From the NCBI GenBank assembly GCA_946894095.1, contig OX335643.1:4575036-4639035 (forward strand): 64,000 bases of DNA. Direction: 5' to 3'. The translations under genes and the position numbers were made by a program. This DNA comes from Incurvaria masculella (taxonomy: Eukaryota > Arthropoda > Insecta > Lepidoptera > Incurvariidae). Below are positions 33,732-44,342 of the stretch, in pieces. Numbering within the stretch: position 1 is the stretch's first letter; each line of letters starts with the position of its first letter. Below the pieces are notes generated by a model. That model saw only the letters and a program-made list of their open reading frames with translations. It did no database searches and was not told the DNA's origin.

Positions 33732-34110
33732 TTAAGGCTGTTCCGACCAATACAAAGTTGTTTGTAAACATATCGCAAAAAGTATTGCACTTTAAGCCAC
33801 GAATTCATTATAAATGCTAAATTTAGCTGTAGTAGCTGCGGCGAAAACACTTTCAAAATTGCAGGTTTATTGGTTTTGTTATTTTTTTTAAAATAAGATT
33901 ATTATTAAACAGCGCCATCTAACGGTGTAAAACTTCTAATCGCTAATTACAACAAAACCTTTAAACCTGAAATTGTGAAAATGTTTTCGCCGTAACTACT
34001 TTCGCCACTCTATGGTTACATTTAACATATATAATTAATTAGTGGCTTAAATTCCAATGCTTTTTGCGTTCTGTGTACAAACAACTTTGTATGGTTCGGA
34101 ACACCCTTAA
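33732..34110. mobile_element. TTAA-flanked fold-back MITE (T5)
   Basis: The element 33736-34106 lies between TTAA at 33732 and TTAA at 34107. The ends GGCTGTTCCGACCAATACAA and the inverse of TTGTATGGTTCGGAACACCC pair, and the fold-back continues for about 140 bp per arm (AAGCCACGAATTCATTATA, GGCGAAAACA). The spacer includes AACAGCGCCATCTAACGG. Confidence 0.78.
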
Positions 34111-34578
34111 CAGAGTCGTTAGCCTATCGATTCCCCATACTACGACCGATAACTGTTTCCATGCTCTAAATGGTTTACTATATTTTCGAAATTTAGGATT
34201 CTAAAATATACTATAGAAATCTATGTCTGTATGTTTTATTTTTTTTAATATACCTTTAAGATAAGAAAATATTGGCTAATAAACATTGGGAAAAAGTTGT
34301 CCTTTTTACGTTCATTTAAATATTTTTTTTACTGAAAAATACAGATTTTTACACAAAAATCTAAACATAGGGACATAGAATAAAGCTTTCTCAAGATATA
34401 TAAAAAAATTGATTAAAATCTGACAACGTTTAGGGGTAGGGAAACGTAAGGACCTGGAAGACGATTTCCCTATTTTAATGGCTGTCGCCGTGCAAACTTG
34501 TGCCTTGGCCCTCGGACAAAGAATGCATTTCAAATTATTTTGAATCTTAGATTTCCTGTGACTTCACGACAGCCTTAA
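34107..34578 (+). mobile_element. TTAA-flanked MITE (T4), copy 1
   Basis: The element 34111-34574 shares its left TTAA with the T5 element and ends CTTCACGACAGCC before TTAA at 34575. It is homologous throughout to 51490-52327 (GGAAAATATTGGCTAA-like, ACTGAAAAATACAGAT and AATCTGACAACGTTTAGGGG). Confidence 0.72.
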
Positions 34579-36402
34579 GGTTATCTTTTAGATGGATCGG
34601 CTTACTCTTACAGACTCACCTGAATAAAGAACTAAAGCTAATGAATATTACTTTGTCCTACAAATATCCTTTCAGAATAAATTAAATATCAACGTTATAT
34701 AAATAGCATTCAACACTAAAACATTAAAAACCTTTAGAAATTACGAATCCACTCTCAGCTCTTCTAGCTTAGTTTATAAATAGTTTTAAAACGGTATTAC
34801 CTAATCTTATTTAGTTGTAACAATGTTTGTTACCGTGTAACAATAATGTACTTATCTCTTTAAGCGAATGTAATTACATTCTTTGAGATACATAAATATT
34901 ATATAAATAAAAGTTTACGTAAACGTCAATGTACTCTTGAGCCCCTGTGTACCCAAAAAATAACATTTTCCTGATGTCATATTAACAGTAGGGTACTTTT
35001 TGGATAAAGTATTTTGTTTTCTGAAAGAATAATCTGATTTTAAATACCTATTATAAGCTTGTTGAAATATTCGTATCGTCTTTCTATATTTTAAATCCTC
35101 TAAGCAATATTATTGTCATCGTATTAATTTCCAAAACCAAAATTCAGGCAGGCCAAAGCCCTGCAGTGAGTGGCACTAAGGAAACAAAAACTGAAAAATT
35201 TAACAATAATGTTATACTTGATTTAGTGTATAAGGCTATAATAATAATTATTATTAATGTTTGGTCTATGTTAAGGACCCCATTTGTATTTAAAAATATT
35301 TTTGGTTTGTCACATCAACTTTGAGTCCCCGCTTCAATTCGTAGGGATAAACGTGTGGAGCACTGGACAGGGCACAGGGCAGCACAGTGGATGTAATAAT
35401 TAGCGGGTCGGCTCCATTAGCTGCTATTTTTCTTCCATCAGCCCCCTCGCCCGGGGATGCCCGGGGCCAACGCCCGTCCAGCGCCCGAACGGCGTTATGC
35501 AACACCGCACCAAGCCGCTTTGTAATATGCTGTGCTTCTCTCTGTCTGCCCGTTAAGGTGATTCGAAACGCTCGTTAGTTCTTTAACATAGGCGAGATGG
35601 CACCCTCTTCTCAAACGTTGTAAACATATGGTGGTAGCTCATTGCGTCAAATTCATTTTACAAATTTCATTTCGCTAAATCCTCACGTCTAGGTTCTTTG
35701 TCCACCGATTTTATGATGATACATTATAAAGATATTCGTTGCGGAATAAACTTTGCTGTCTTCTAAAAATGAGCTGTACAAAGTGTTTGTTTGTAAATAG
35801 ATGAGCGAGTGTGTGTGTCAGACGTGTGGATAAGTGTTGTGAGGATGAGTTGTTTTGTGGGTAAGGGGAGGTTGTGATATCTTATATGCAATCGCAGAAA
35901 CTTAAAGCAGTACCAAAAGCAATTATCAAATCGGTTATTACCAATTGCTGGATTACAAAAAATAAATGTACTGGGCGAACCGGTGAGGGGTGGCGGTAAG
36001 TCTGTCGCTGAACGGATAGGGATTTCTAATGTTTCATCATTGACATTTTGTCATTGTAGAATTCGTTTTTTTTTTCTATTTAACCAAAATAAATGGTGGC
36101 CTCTCGCATAACCCCCTCCTGTAGCTCGTAGTTACGTTACGTCCTGCAAAATTGAGTTAATATAACATACGGGACATACCACGTGATACATCCCGCTATG
36201 AAATGCCCCTACACGTCTCAAAATTCACAAGATAATGTGGGTACATGAGTTCATTGAGAAACATGACAAGGGGTTTCTGGTTGGTCGTGTTGGTTGTCCT
36301 CAGGAGTCTGGGCTCGTTCATTAATCACGCGAGGCTTGGATAATAATTACCGAATAAGTTCTAGATTTATTATTATTTTGTATTTGATGTTATCACATCA
36401 TC
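34579..36402. other. unassigned DNA
   Basis: No element or exon was recognised. Bases 35340-35520 are GC-richer, with frames on both strands (35290-35505 minus, 35387-35578 plus) that have no domain. Confidence 0.35.
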
Positions 36403-36510
36403 ATGTCGAGATGGCTCAGCGGTGGAGCAGTGGACATGTTATCCAAAGGTCGCAGGTTAGAGGCAGTTACCTCCTCAGGTAAGAAACTCACCCTCAATTA
36501 TAAAAAAAAA
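36403..36510 (+). repeat. tRNA-like SINE relic of another family
   Basis: GTCGAGATGGCTCAGCGGTG resembles an A box and GGTCGCAGGTTAGAGGC a decayed B box about 45 bp later. An A-run follows at 36500. The body does not match SINE B. It is too decayed to be a working tRNA gene. Confidence 0.4.
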
Positions 36511-36739
36511 ATCTAAAAGCTTATTTCCAATTTTGTCTCTAATTTCCCCCATCAAACATATTAATTGTTAGTAAATTTGGATTTCTGTTGGCAATAAATT
36601 TCCTTCTTTTCTTTTAATTTATTATTGTTATGAGTATCAGATTTCTTTATTGTAATGAGTAATCTATTTATTACATAGTATTTATTTATTTATCTAAATG
36701 TACCTATATATATTTTAATAATTTTGTATTTTAGGATTT

Positions 36740-36962
36740 ACGTTTGAATGACACCCGTTGCCGCCATCCTCCAGCTACAACATTCCAAAGTTACTTTTCG
36801 GTTACACCATACAAATATGCCATGGAACCGTAAGTTACTTTTCGGTTACACCATACAAATATGCCATGTAACCGCAAGTTACTTTTCGGTTACACCATAC
36901 AAATATGCCATGTAACCGAAAGTTACTTTTCGGATTTCAGGATTTCGGCGGTGGCAAAAACA
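36740..36962. repeat. fold-back element holding a 44-bp tandem repeat
   Basis: AAGTTACTTTTCGGTTACAC starts at 36788, 36832, 36876 and 36920, giving three full 44-bp units and a partial one. Each unit is itself an imperfect palindrome (TTCGGTTAC / GTAACCG). Outer segments TTGCCGCC and GGCGGTGGCAA suggest inverted ends. A single unit of the same kind sits in the fold-back at 58121-58222. Confidence 0.7.
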
Positions 36963-37174
36963 AGGATGAATAAAGTACACATAATTTTCTTTATAACTGC
37001 TACTCGCACTACTACTCACGATACCCAAAGGTAGAATAGTGGAGAATAAGTTTTAGCTTTTGCCATTTTTTTAATATAATCCTGCTTCCGATTAATGTTC
37101 AGACAAAAAAGTTTTTCTGATTTAAAAAATATATGATTACAATGATTCAATGTTGATGTCGTTGGATAACTTTT
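36963..37174. other. unassigned DNA
   Basis: Nothing recognised. Confidence 0.3.
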
Positions 37175-37373
37175 GTCAGCCTCAATAGCCCAGTGGCACG
37201 ACACTTCGGCGATCGCTCTCCGAAGTTAAACAACGCTGGGTCCGGTCTGGTCTTAGATGGCGGACCATTCCACCGTTGAGAGAGGCTGGCCGTGGTTCGG
37301 ATTCCACGTTAAACTGTAGGTCCCCTTCCTTAACTTACTAGGTGGTAGGGTTTATCCCGCCCGGGTTTATCCA
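37175..37373 (+). mobile_element. 5S-headed SINE, 3'-truncated
   Basis: The head (GTCAGCCTCAATAGCCCAGT) and 5S-like block 37211-37267 (CTCTCCGAAGTTAAACAACG .. TTAGATGGCGGACC) are followed by the body up to GTTTATCCCGCCCGGG, where the match stops. The absence of the 3' tail is unusual for a SINE and implies later deletion or replacement. Confidence 0.85.
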
Positions 37374-37417
37374 GAACCTGATCGCACCCATTGATGGTCA
37401 GCCTCGATGATCGAACA

Positions 37418-37431
37418 CCGTGACGTCACGG
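37418..37431. promoter_or_regulatory. CRE palindrome
   Basis: CCGTGACGTCACGG contains a full TGACGTCA site, the CREB/ATF consensus, about 280 bp before the candidate exon. The site is seen; the regulatory role is inferred. Confidence 0.35.
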
Positions 37432-37520
37432 AACTGGGCTTCAGATGATGACCTAACTGAATCCAATTAATACTTTCTTACAAATGACATATAAAAAGGA
37501 AACGAAAATAACCAAAAACA

Positions 37521-37874
37521 AAATGGCGGCTTTCGTCCTCCTGCAGCCAACATGACTTTGAACATTGCTTAGATTAGGATAAATCTAGGTTGTTTCCATA
37601 TTTTGCGTGATATTCTAACAAATATGTTCCTATATTATGTTTAAATATCCACAACATATAAGCTCCAACTGAACATGATTTTCTCTCTTGTTTCAGAAAC
37701 ATCACGTCGAATGTCCCTTACAACACCCAATCCAAACACCTATTTATCTTCCATTTCGCAGCCAACTCTGCCAGTATTATGTGAGAGTGTGACGCAGAGC
37801 ATAGTGTAGGTAGGCGAAATGGCGGCGAGTCGCGGCATCAAAATGGCGGCCAGCAGAGGATACAAGATGGCGGC
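37521..37874 (+). promoter_or_regulatory. cluster of four YY1/Pho-type ATGGCGGC motifs
   Basis: AAATGGCGGC at 37521-37530, 37817-37826 and 37841-37850, and AAGATGGCGGC at 37864-37874, all on the plus strand. This matches the YY1/Pleiohomeotic consensus, which is often found at transcription starts and may overlap the initiator ATG. Three of the four are also in-frame ATGs of the candidate exon. Confidence 0.45.
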
Positions 37875-37930
37875 GGCGCGAGCGCTGAGGGTCGTTGCGC
37901 TTGTGCTGTGTGCGGTCCACGATTCACATG
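37697..37930 (+). CDS. candidate 5' coding exon with signal peptide
   Basis: An acceptor-like tract (TTTTCTCTCTTGTTTCAG) ends at 37696. The ATG at 37819 opens 37 codons plus one base up to CATG followed by GTGAGT at 37931, a strong donor. The first 24 residues are three 8-residue repeats each starting MAA. They are followed by a hydrophobic stretch ALRVVALVLCAV and HDSH, as in a signal peptide, so the product would be secreted or membrane-bound. An upstream frame (ATG 37711 to TAG 37809) precedes it in the same phase. No later exon was found, so the family is unknown. If transcription starts here instead, the acceptor is accidental. Confidence 0.5.
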
Positions 37931-37935
37931 GTGAG

Positions 37936-38206
37936 TTTACAATTTTTTTTTTGTATTTTAATCTTCTGAAATTAACTATTGGCTGTATTCGCGGCTCTTT
38001 TGGAACTATCAATGTTTAGGATAGGATTTAGGATAGGATATAGTCCAGGAAAAAAACTGGCCCCAAAATCCTTTCAGGGCTTTGTAGTTAGTTGTAATTA
38101 GGTCCTTACCTGCCTATCACCGCATTCCGAAGTAACTAGGTACCATGCCATTTCATTTATTTGAGCACGGCAACGCTGGGCGGAAATGAGAGCCTTTTGT
38201 ATATAT
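37936..38206. other. putative first part of an intron
   Basis: AT-rich sequence after the GTGAGT donor. No acceptor with a following long open frame was recognised. Confidence 0.3.
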
Positions 38207-38247
38207 TTTTTAATGTAACTGGACATTGATGGCTAATACAACACCTA
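38207..38247 (-). mobile_element. SINE family B tail fragment
   Basis: TTTTTTAATGTAACTGGACA and TTGATGGCTAATAC, the inverse of the family B 3' end. Confidence 0.65.
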
Positions 38248-38626
38248 CTTCCTATACCTGAAGTATCTGGTACCTATTCCGAAAAACAATGTTCCCTCAA
38301 GAATTCAGCAAGATGGCTAGTATTACTAACTAAATGTGATTGCCCGAAAAAAAGTCTCCAAGTATCTCAGAGGCACGTAACTTTGGCACGGGTTCACATG
38401 TCTTGCTATCCGCGGACAAATCTACCAGAAATAATACTACACGTGTGTTGCCAGACCTACGGAGAAAACTTCTACACAGTCTGGTAAATACGTGCGCAGA
38501 GTTAACAAATAAGCAGAGGCCGCTGTAGGCTACACAGCGGGACGGGCGGCACGGCGCGTGAGAAAAAATATTGTATGTGCACAACTGTCAAGCTACATTT
38601 ATCTACAAGCGGCATTTGATTACGGA
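38248..38626. other. unassigned DNA
   Basis: Nothing recognised. Confidence 0.3.
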
Positions 38627-38668
38627 TTGTGGTATTAGCCATCCATGTCCAGTCACATAAAAAAAATA
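38627..38668 (+). mobile_element. SINE family B tail fragment
   Basis: GTGGTATTAGCCATCCATGT and CCAGTCACATAAAAAAA. Only about 40 bp of the element survive. Confidence 0.7.
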
Positions 38669-38947
38669 AAAAGTAAACATTATCAAATGTTTCTTCTGCT
38701 CTGAGTTTTGTACTCAGTGGCTTGATTTCACTATTCAGATGGTAGGGTTTTAGCGCGAAAAGCCAAATTTCAGGTAAATAATGTATCTTTTTTATGTAAA
38801 GTTTGGCGTATGGCTTGGCTAATGAGCTGTCGTCCATTCTCGGGGCTGTGAAAACTATACCGACCGTTGCAAGTGTAACTGTAGTTAATTTATTTCTGTT
38901 TTCCTAATATCATATTTTAAGTGGTACCTAGCGCATGCATGCGTTTA

Positions 38948-39497
38948 TTAAGGTGGCCCAACCCGCTCAACTCCACATACAAAAGGGGAAAGAAGATCAC
39001 GCCCATATTTCTTATCAGAGATCCCAAATTTTGCTCAAAAGAGCTTTATTTGATCGAACTAGATGTCTGATGACCGTTGGCATTGCAAAATTGTGTTTGC
39101 TTTCTATGTTATAAGGTCCGAAAGCTCGAATTTTTCGCGCATTTTATACAATAACTTTGGTGGTTTATTACGCAATGATAAAGTAAGAAAATCTTAAAAA
39201 GATTAGTCATCAGACATAGCTTATTTAATCAAGATTTATAATCAATTTGGTTTTTGTTAGATTTTTGACTACAGCGGTCGTGGTTCACTTTTAGCTATAG
39301 GTCAATTTGAAATCAAAATTTTCGTAAATCTTACCAAATCATACACTATGCACATTATCTTTTTTGTGGACATGTTGCATCTTCCTCATCACGTAGCCTG
39401 TCTTTTTCTTTGAAACAGAGAAGGTCCCAGAGCGCAACAGCACGGTTTTGTACAGTGCCCGCCAATGAGTTAGTCCCGCCGGGTTGGGCCGCCTTAA
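38948..39497 (+). mobile_element. TTAA-flanked MITE (T2), copy 1
   Basis: The element 38952-39493 has inverted termini GGTGGCCCAACCCG and CGGGTTGGGCCGCC, between TTAA at 38948 and TTAA at 39494. It is about 90 percent alike to 60114-60655 throughout, with no coding frame. The T1 copy begins 8 bp further on. Confidence 0.85.
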
Positions 39498-39504
39498 AGA
39501 ACTT

Positions 39505-39881
39505 TTAAGGGCGTGACAACGGCTGATTTGGATTCACTTCTTTAAGGGCTTAAGAAAAACAATTTTTTAAATTTTTAAAAATAACAACTCATTTTAAACG
39601 TTCAAAAATATAAAAGAAACATTAATGGTCTAGCTATATTTGAAACTAATAACAGTGAATATTTGACGCTCCTATTCGTTTTTCAAACTTTTGAATGAAT
39701 ATTTATGCCTAATTTGAGATATCAAAGCACCCAGATTTAACTTCAAATAATAGCTAGAATTTGATAACATATATTTTTACTATCGAAATTCGTTGTAGTT
39801 ATTTTTCAATATAATTGAATGTGATTTACTTACACGCGCCCTTATAAAGCTAAAATCAATCGACTCTTATCACGCCCATAA
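39505..39881 (-). mobile_element. TTAA-flanked MITE (T1), copy 2, inverse
   Basis: Ends GGGCGTGACAACGGCTGATT (39509) and CGACTCTTATCACGCCC (to 39877). The left TTAA is intact and the right side reads ATAA. The interior matches the other T1 copies in inverse orientation (TATCGAAATTCGTTGTAGTT). Confidence 0.75.
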
Positions 39882-39924
39882 CTATTACTCATATCAGTAC
39901 ACAAATTACCAACATTCTCCAAAA

Positions 39925-40129
39925 CCGCCCGGGTTGGTACCATTGCATTGAATGGAAGGATGGTCGAAGCTGCCGAAAAAATGATCCATCTTTCTATCCA
40001 GTTCAATGTAGCCGTGGTCATTAAGGGAAGGGCGCGGCATGGCACCTAATTCCTTCGGGAATGCGGTGTGTAGGGCTAATATCGTGACGGTGTGTTATTA
40101 CCCATCCATTTCCAGGCACATAAAAAAAA
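39925..40129 (+). mobile_element. SINE family B, 3' half
   Basis: CCGCCCGGGTTGGTACCATT to ATTTCCAGGCACATAAAAAA. The head and 5' body are absent. Confidence 0.8.
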
Positions 40130-40411
40130 TTGCCCGCTCTGATAGAGCGCTGGCTCTGCGCCGTCGGTAATGCGTTTTAGATGAGCCCCGCAGCGAGGAC
40201 AGGGAACGAAATAAAAGCCAAATAAAAAGTGTATTTAATTTATAGTGTGGTTACTTTGTGAGGCTCCCCGCACTAACTACCTACATTCAGAGAACCGCTC
40301 GCCGGGCCCTTTCTCTATTCATAGATCTCTTTGTGCTGCTCCAAGTAACGCGTGCCGTGAGTTTGGCCCATGGACGTTTTTTTATATAGGCTCCGAAGAA
40401 TATTCTCACAT
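40130..40411. other. unassigned DNA
   Basis: Nothing recognised with confidence. Confidence 0.3.
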
Positions 40412-40571
40412 AGCCCCGGTTGCACGAAGAGACGACCGAGTTAATCAATGTTCAACCACGTCACTTTTAGTGATCCGCATAGAGTTCCTTCCATACTGTC
40501 CACACAAAGTGACCTGTTTGATCATACTTTGACGTTGATTTTGATTTTTTGTCCTTTCGTGCACTCGGCTC
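40412..40571 (-). mobile_element. Harbinger-like MITE, copy 2, inverse
   Basis: Inverse copy of 27372-27526: AGCCCCGGTTGCACGAAGAG to CGTGCACTCGGCTC. The flanking trinucleotides are no longer identical. Confidence 0.65.
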
Positions 40572-40849
40572 TTTGACTAGTGGCTCTCTGAGCTGTAGAC
40601 CACGCGAGTCTGTCTTTGCATAAGTTAACACTAAATTGATGTACATGTTAATAAAAATAGATAAATATCGAAACCTGGATGAAACCGTAAGAATGGGCCC
40701 GTAAGCTATGTTCCTCATATAAACGTAGTTAACTAATCATTCGAAAACCACTGATACCATGTACTTGATTCATGTCTAGCTGGGCAGCGAACGTTGCAGG
40801 TTTTTCAAATTAAAACCGAGTCAAATGACAGCAAAAAGAAAATTATCAT

Positions 40850-41020
40850 ACACTTTTATTTCTCTTTGGTTAGATCAAGGATATTTTTTTCGAAAAGTCA
40901 CAGCAGGCATAGAGCTTTCTAATGCCTAATATTAGTTACAAAATACCAACTAAATTTGAGCACTTAAATTTTTAGTAAATTTGTACGGAGAGCGTAATTT
41001 TCCGATGCTCGCAGGCCCAC
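40850..41020 (+). repeat. unnamed repeat G, copy 1
   Basis: TAATGCCTAATATTAGTTAC, AAATTTTTAGTAAATTTGTA and ATTTTCCGATGCTCGCAGGC. Diverged relatives lie at 41490-41683 and 42510-42680. Confidence 0.5.
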
Positions 41021-41196
41021 TTGTATATCATTATTATTGTTCGCGGGCAGCAACTCAGTTGACCGATAAGGCGCTGGTCGACGCCGGTGCATCGGAATTA
41101 AACCCTACCCTAGCCTAGCCTTGATCCAGATCTAAGGGTTGGGTTTTTTACTACTCGAAGTTTCAACAAGTAATGCTGGGCTGGCTGGGTCGCCTT

Positions 41197-41381
41197 CATA
41201 AAGTCCAAAAAGCATAAGGTCCAAAACCCAGAACGTCCAAACGTATGTATTTTTCGTGTGTATTATAAAATGAATATAATCTAACCTAACCTAACCTAAC
41301 TTAACCCATTTAAAAATATCCGTATTCGTAAGTATTTTGGACGGTATGGGTTTTGGACCTTGTGCTTTTTGGACTTTATGA
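41197..41381. repeat. fold-back element with insect telomere-type repeats in its loop
   Basis: The arms (41197-41242, 41335-41381) consist of spaced GTCCAAA units: AAAGTCCAAAAAGCATAAGG and its inverse CTTGTGCTTTTTGGACTTT. The loop contains four tandem CTAAC (permuted CCTAA, the insect telomere unit) at about 41281-41300. Confidence 0.65.
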
Positions 41382-41489
41382 TGCGTCCCCGGCTGTGGCT
41401 GAGCTTCCTCTGCTCGCAGCTCGCCGACACTTCACGCTTGGAACAAGATCGATCAATCCTGCTCGGCCGGCACTGCCGAAGTGAGAAGC

Positions 41490-41683
41490 CTTTTATGTCA
41501 ATTTTGTTTTCTCTGTGGTTTGACCCATGATACATTTAACGAAAAAACAAAGACATGCATACACAGATATTTGTAGCCTAATATTAGATACCAAATATCA
41601 AGTAAGTTGGAACAGTGGTATTCAAATGATTAGTAAACTACGTTTGTATGGGAGGGGAAATTTTCTGATGCTTACGGGCCGAC
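41490..41683 (+). repeat. unnamed repeat G, copy 2
   Basis: TAGCCTAATATTAGATACCA, CAAATGATTAGTAAACTACG and TTTTCTGATGCTTACGGGCC, then GACCTTAAG. The end GGGCCGACCTTAAG could be another TTAA-flanked terminus. Confidence 0.55.
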
Positions 41684-42509
41684 CTTAAGAGCGTACACTT
41701 TTCGGGTCGGCCCATACAAAAGGGGAAAGCTGGGTCCTACTCCATTTCTAAAGACACTTGGTTTAAATTATGCCAACAACATCATCGAACCATTACTTAG
41801 TCGTCTATGTTTTTAAATTACTGAAATATTAAGTTTTTAACAATAAAGATTTTAAATTTAAAAGTATGCAAAATCTAACTGCTTTTCACTCAGTAATTTA
41901 CGGTAAAAAAAATTATGAAAACATAGGAGAATAGTTACTAAGATTTAAAAATATATTCAAGAAAAAACTAAATTAAATCGGACATGTTTTGATGTAGGAA
42001 CCAGGCTTCTCCTGAGGGTAGCTGCGCGACATCTTTGTACGTAAATAATGGGCGTTTCAATTTTAAAATGTAGGCTCTGAAATCATGACGCAAAGGTGGG
42101 CTTATCCCTAGAAACGATCTCTTCCCGTCAACCTTTGCATGTTTGAGATGTTCTGAAACATGTTCGTGGGCCTTAGAGACTATGACTGTGGCCCCAGCAA
42201 TATTCCACCATTCATAATTTTAATAATTTCGTTTCGGCTTAATAACCGACGGTGACACTTTATGTATGGGCACCTGTTTTATAATGAGACGCCCTGCCGA
42301 GAGGGGTAGGCAGGGAAAGCAGCTCTATCAAAATACACGATGCTTCTAATTCATAGTTATAGTATAGGTATATGATATAACAAAAGATCAATACCTAAAA
42401 TAATAAAAAAAACTAGAAAAATATTAACTATTATCTCTCATTTATTATTATTTCAAACCACAAAGAATTGTTGCAAACCACAAAGAAAGCAAAATGCGTA
42501 TAAATATTT
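41684..42509. other. unassigned DNA with T2-like start
   Basis: GGGTCGGCCCATACAAAAGG then GGAAAG near 41705 resembles the left end of T2 elements. The remainder is unassigned. Confidence 0.35.
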
Positions 42510-42680
42510 TCTTTTAACTTTTAATTGATTCAGTTTGGATATATCAAAAAAATAAAAATGCGCAGACACAGATATTTATTTGCCGATATTAGATACTACA
42601 TATCAAGTAAATTGGAACAATGGTTTTGAAAATGATTAGTAAACTACGTTTATATTGGGAGCATAGCTAACAGGCCATTC
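42510..42680 (+). repeat. unnamed repeat G, copy 3
   Basis: CGCAGACACAGATATTTATT, TATTAGATACTACATATCAA and ATGATTAGTAAACTACGTTT match copies 1 and 2. Confidence 0.55.
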
Positions 42681-43793
42681 CTAAGTTGCAACACATCGAT
42701 ATGAAACTTGAGCAAAGGATAAAAATCTCGGCAGCTTCCCTAACCATTAGTAACCTGCGTTGGAGTCCAGGTATCTAGGTTATAGCATCCCGTTATATTA
42801 TTTATTCTGTGATGCCGTGCTCACATAGTAGGTTGTAGTGTCTCCAGCCGTTAACAATCCTGTGGTTGCAATCAACCTTTTTACTGCGCATCAGCATTCC
42901 TCGTTGCAGCCGGAATGCTGCCCCATTCCTACTCTTACAAGTTTGGAACGACCTCCCATGAAGGTTCAATAGTACTTCGAGAATCCGCGAAAATCTGGAA
43001 AGGTTATACCGGAATGGAAAATTCTGCGGATTTTACCGAGAATTTGGAATGTCGAAAATATATTTGAATGTCGGAAACATTTTTGAATGAGAAAAAAAAG
43101 GTGTTTGGGTTGCGTATTTCCATTTGTTGGTTATTTTACAGCAGTCATACTATGTTTTAGATATTATGACATATAATAGACGGAACTGATACTGAAACTA
43201 AGATTAATAGCAACTGGAACTAAAACTAAGCAGACGTAAGACTAACCAGTGTCAAAAGTGACATTTCCTCCATACATAATGTGTTAAAATAAAGTAAGAA
43301 ATTACTACTTTTCATTAGTGTACGCGCCCAGGCAGGTCGCACTTCACAGACGAAGGAATTGAAATGCCCGGTAGCCTCGGGACGTCACAGCGGGCCACCA
43401 GAGGAGAGGAACAGCCACCTACCTCCAGCAGCACCAGCTCCTAGGCGTCCAGGTCCCGGGACGGCGTTCGGCGGCGCAGCACTTCGCGCAGGACGAGAAG
43501 AGACACTGCGTTGTCAGGCGCGCGGCGGGTTGCGGACGTGGAGCCCTAAGAGGAGCTCCACGATGGAAAAGATTGCGGGGCGCGGCGCATGCGTGCACCA
43601 TGCGTGACAGCTAGTAGGCGAGAGAGGGTGGCATAGGAAAAACTTCGGATGGGATTGATTGCTTGTGAAGTGGAAACTACCCACCTAGGTCACCCATGCC
43701 ATATTGGCGTGAACAATTAGCTTTAGTTTCAGTTATGATTTTGATTTAATTATATATCAAAAACCAACCAAAAGTGATAAACGTCGGTACAAA
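42681..43793. other. unassigned DNA with a GC-rich block
   Basis: 42850-42970 reads on the plus strand as STFLLRISIPRCSRNAAPFL then VWNDLP, a faint echo of a non-LTR RT C-terminus. 43330-43620 is strongly GC-rich with open frames on both strands (43359-43607 plus, 43419-43601 minus) and might be an exon or CpG-type island. Confidence 0.35.
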
Positions 43794-43973
43794 ATGTCTC
43801 AAAGAAAGGTTTCTTACCTTTATGTAATTTTCGTTACTTTACCAATAACGTTTGCACACAATGTCTGTGATTTCGGAAATGTTACAGTGGAAAGTTACCG
43901 CTTAATTCTCCCTCCGATCGTGTTAAATGCCATATATCTACTTAATCGATTTTACATGGGTTCCAGACCATGA
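43794..43973 (+). CDS. candidate small secreted protein or first exon, 59 codons
   Basis: ATG in an AAAATG context opens a frame to TGA at 43971. The N-terminus MSQRKVSYLYVIFVTLPITF followed by AHNVCDF has the charged start, hydrophobic core and small residue of a signal peptide, with a possible N-glycosylation NVT in the next segment. The family is not recognised. It could equally be the first exon of a longer gene, but no strong donor was found inside. Confidence 0.35.
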   Translation: MSQRKVSYLYVIFVTLPITFAHNVCDFGNVTVESYRLILPPIVLNAIYLLNRFYMGSRP

Positions 43974-44342
43974 CACAAGCTGTGAAGCGAGCATTTGAAA
44001 CACACGAAAGAAACAGGTTGGCGGATTAAAAACTCTCTGAAGATCCAAATGATCATCATACGAAAAATAAAACCAGCTGAAATAGGTTAAAAATAACCGG
44101 CCGTTCTCAATAAACCCCACATTAAGCGAACTGTCTAGTTGTGACGTCCTAATACGGTTAAACCGAAGCAAAATAAAGCTATTTCCGAACTTGTAGCTAA
44201 TCGTCTCCGACTGCCGCTTCAAAGGCGCGGGGGAGAGCGCGCGACACGCGCTGCCCGCGCATTCCGCTTCTTTTCTCGGCGGTCATTTGTCGTCGCGCGA
44301 ATTACACTGATACGAGAGGCTTTTAAAATGTAAACTTGACTC
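43974..44342. other. unassigned DNA
   Basis: Nothing recognised. A 94-codon minus-strand frame at 43938-44222 has no domain. Confidence 0.3.

Noticed and set aside
36403..36470. tRNA gene
   Set aside because: The B-box region has changed to GGTTAGAGGC and no cloverleaf closes, so it is a SINE-type relic.
41281..41300. Chromosome end
   Set aside because: Only four CCTAA units, and ordinary sequence continues on both sides.
43359..43607. GC-rich 82-codon frame
   Set aside because: Open on both strands with biased composition. Recorded only as a GC-rich block.
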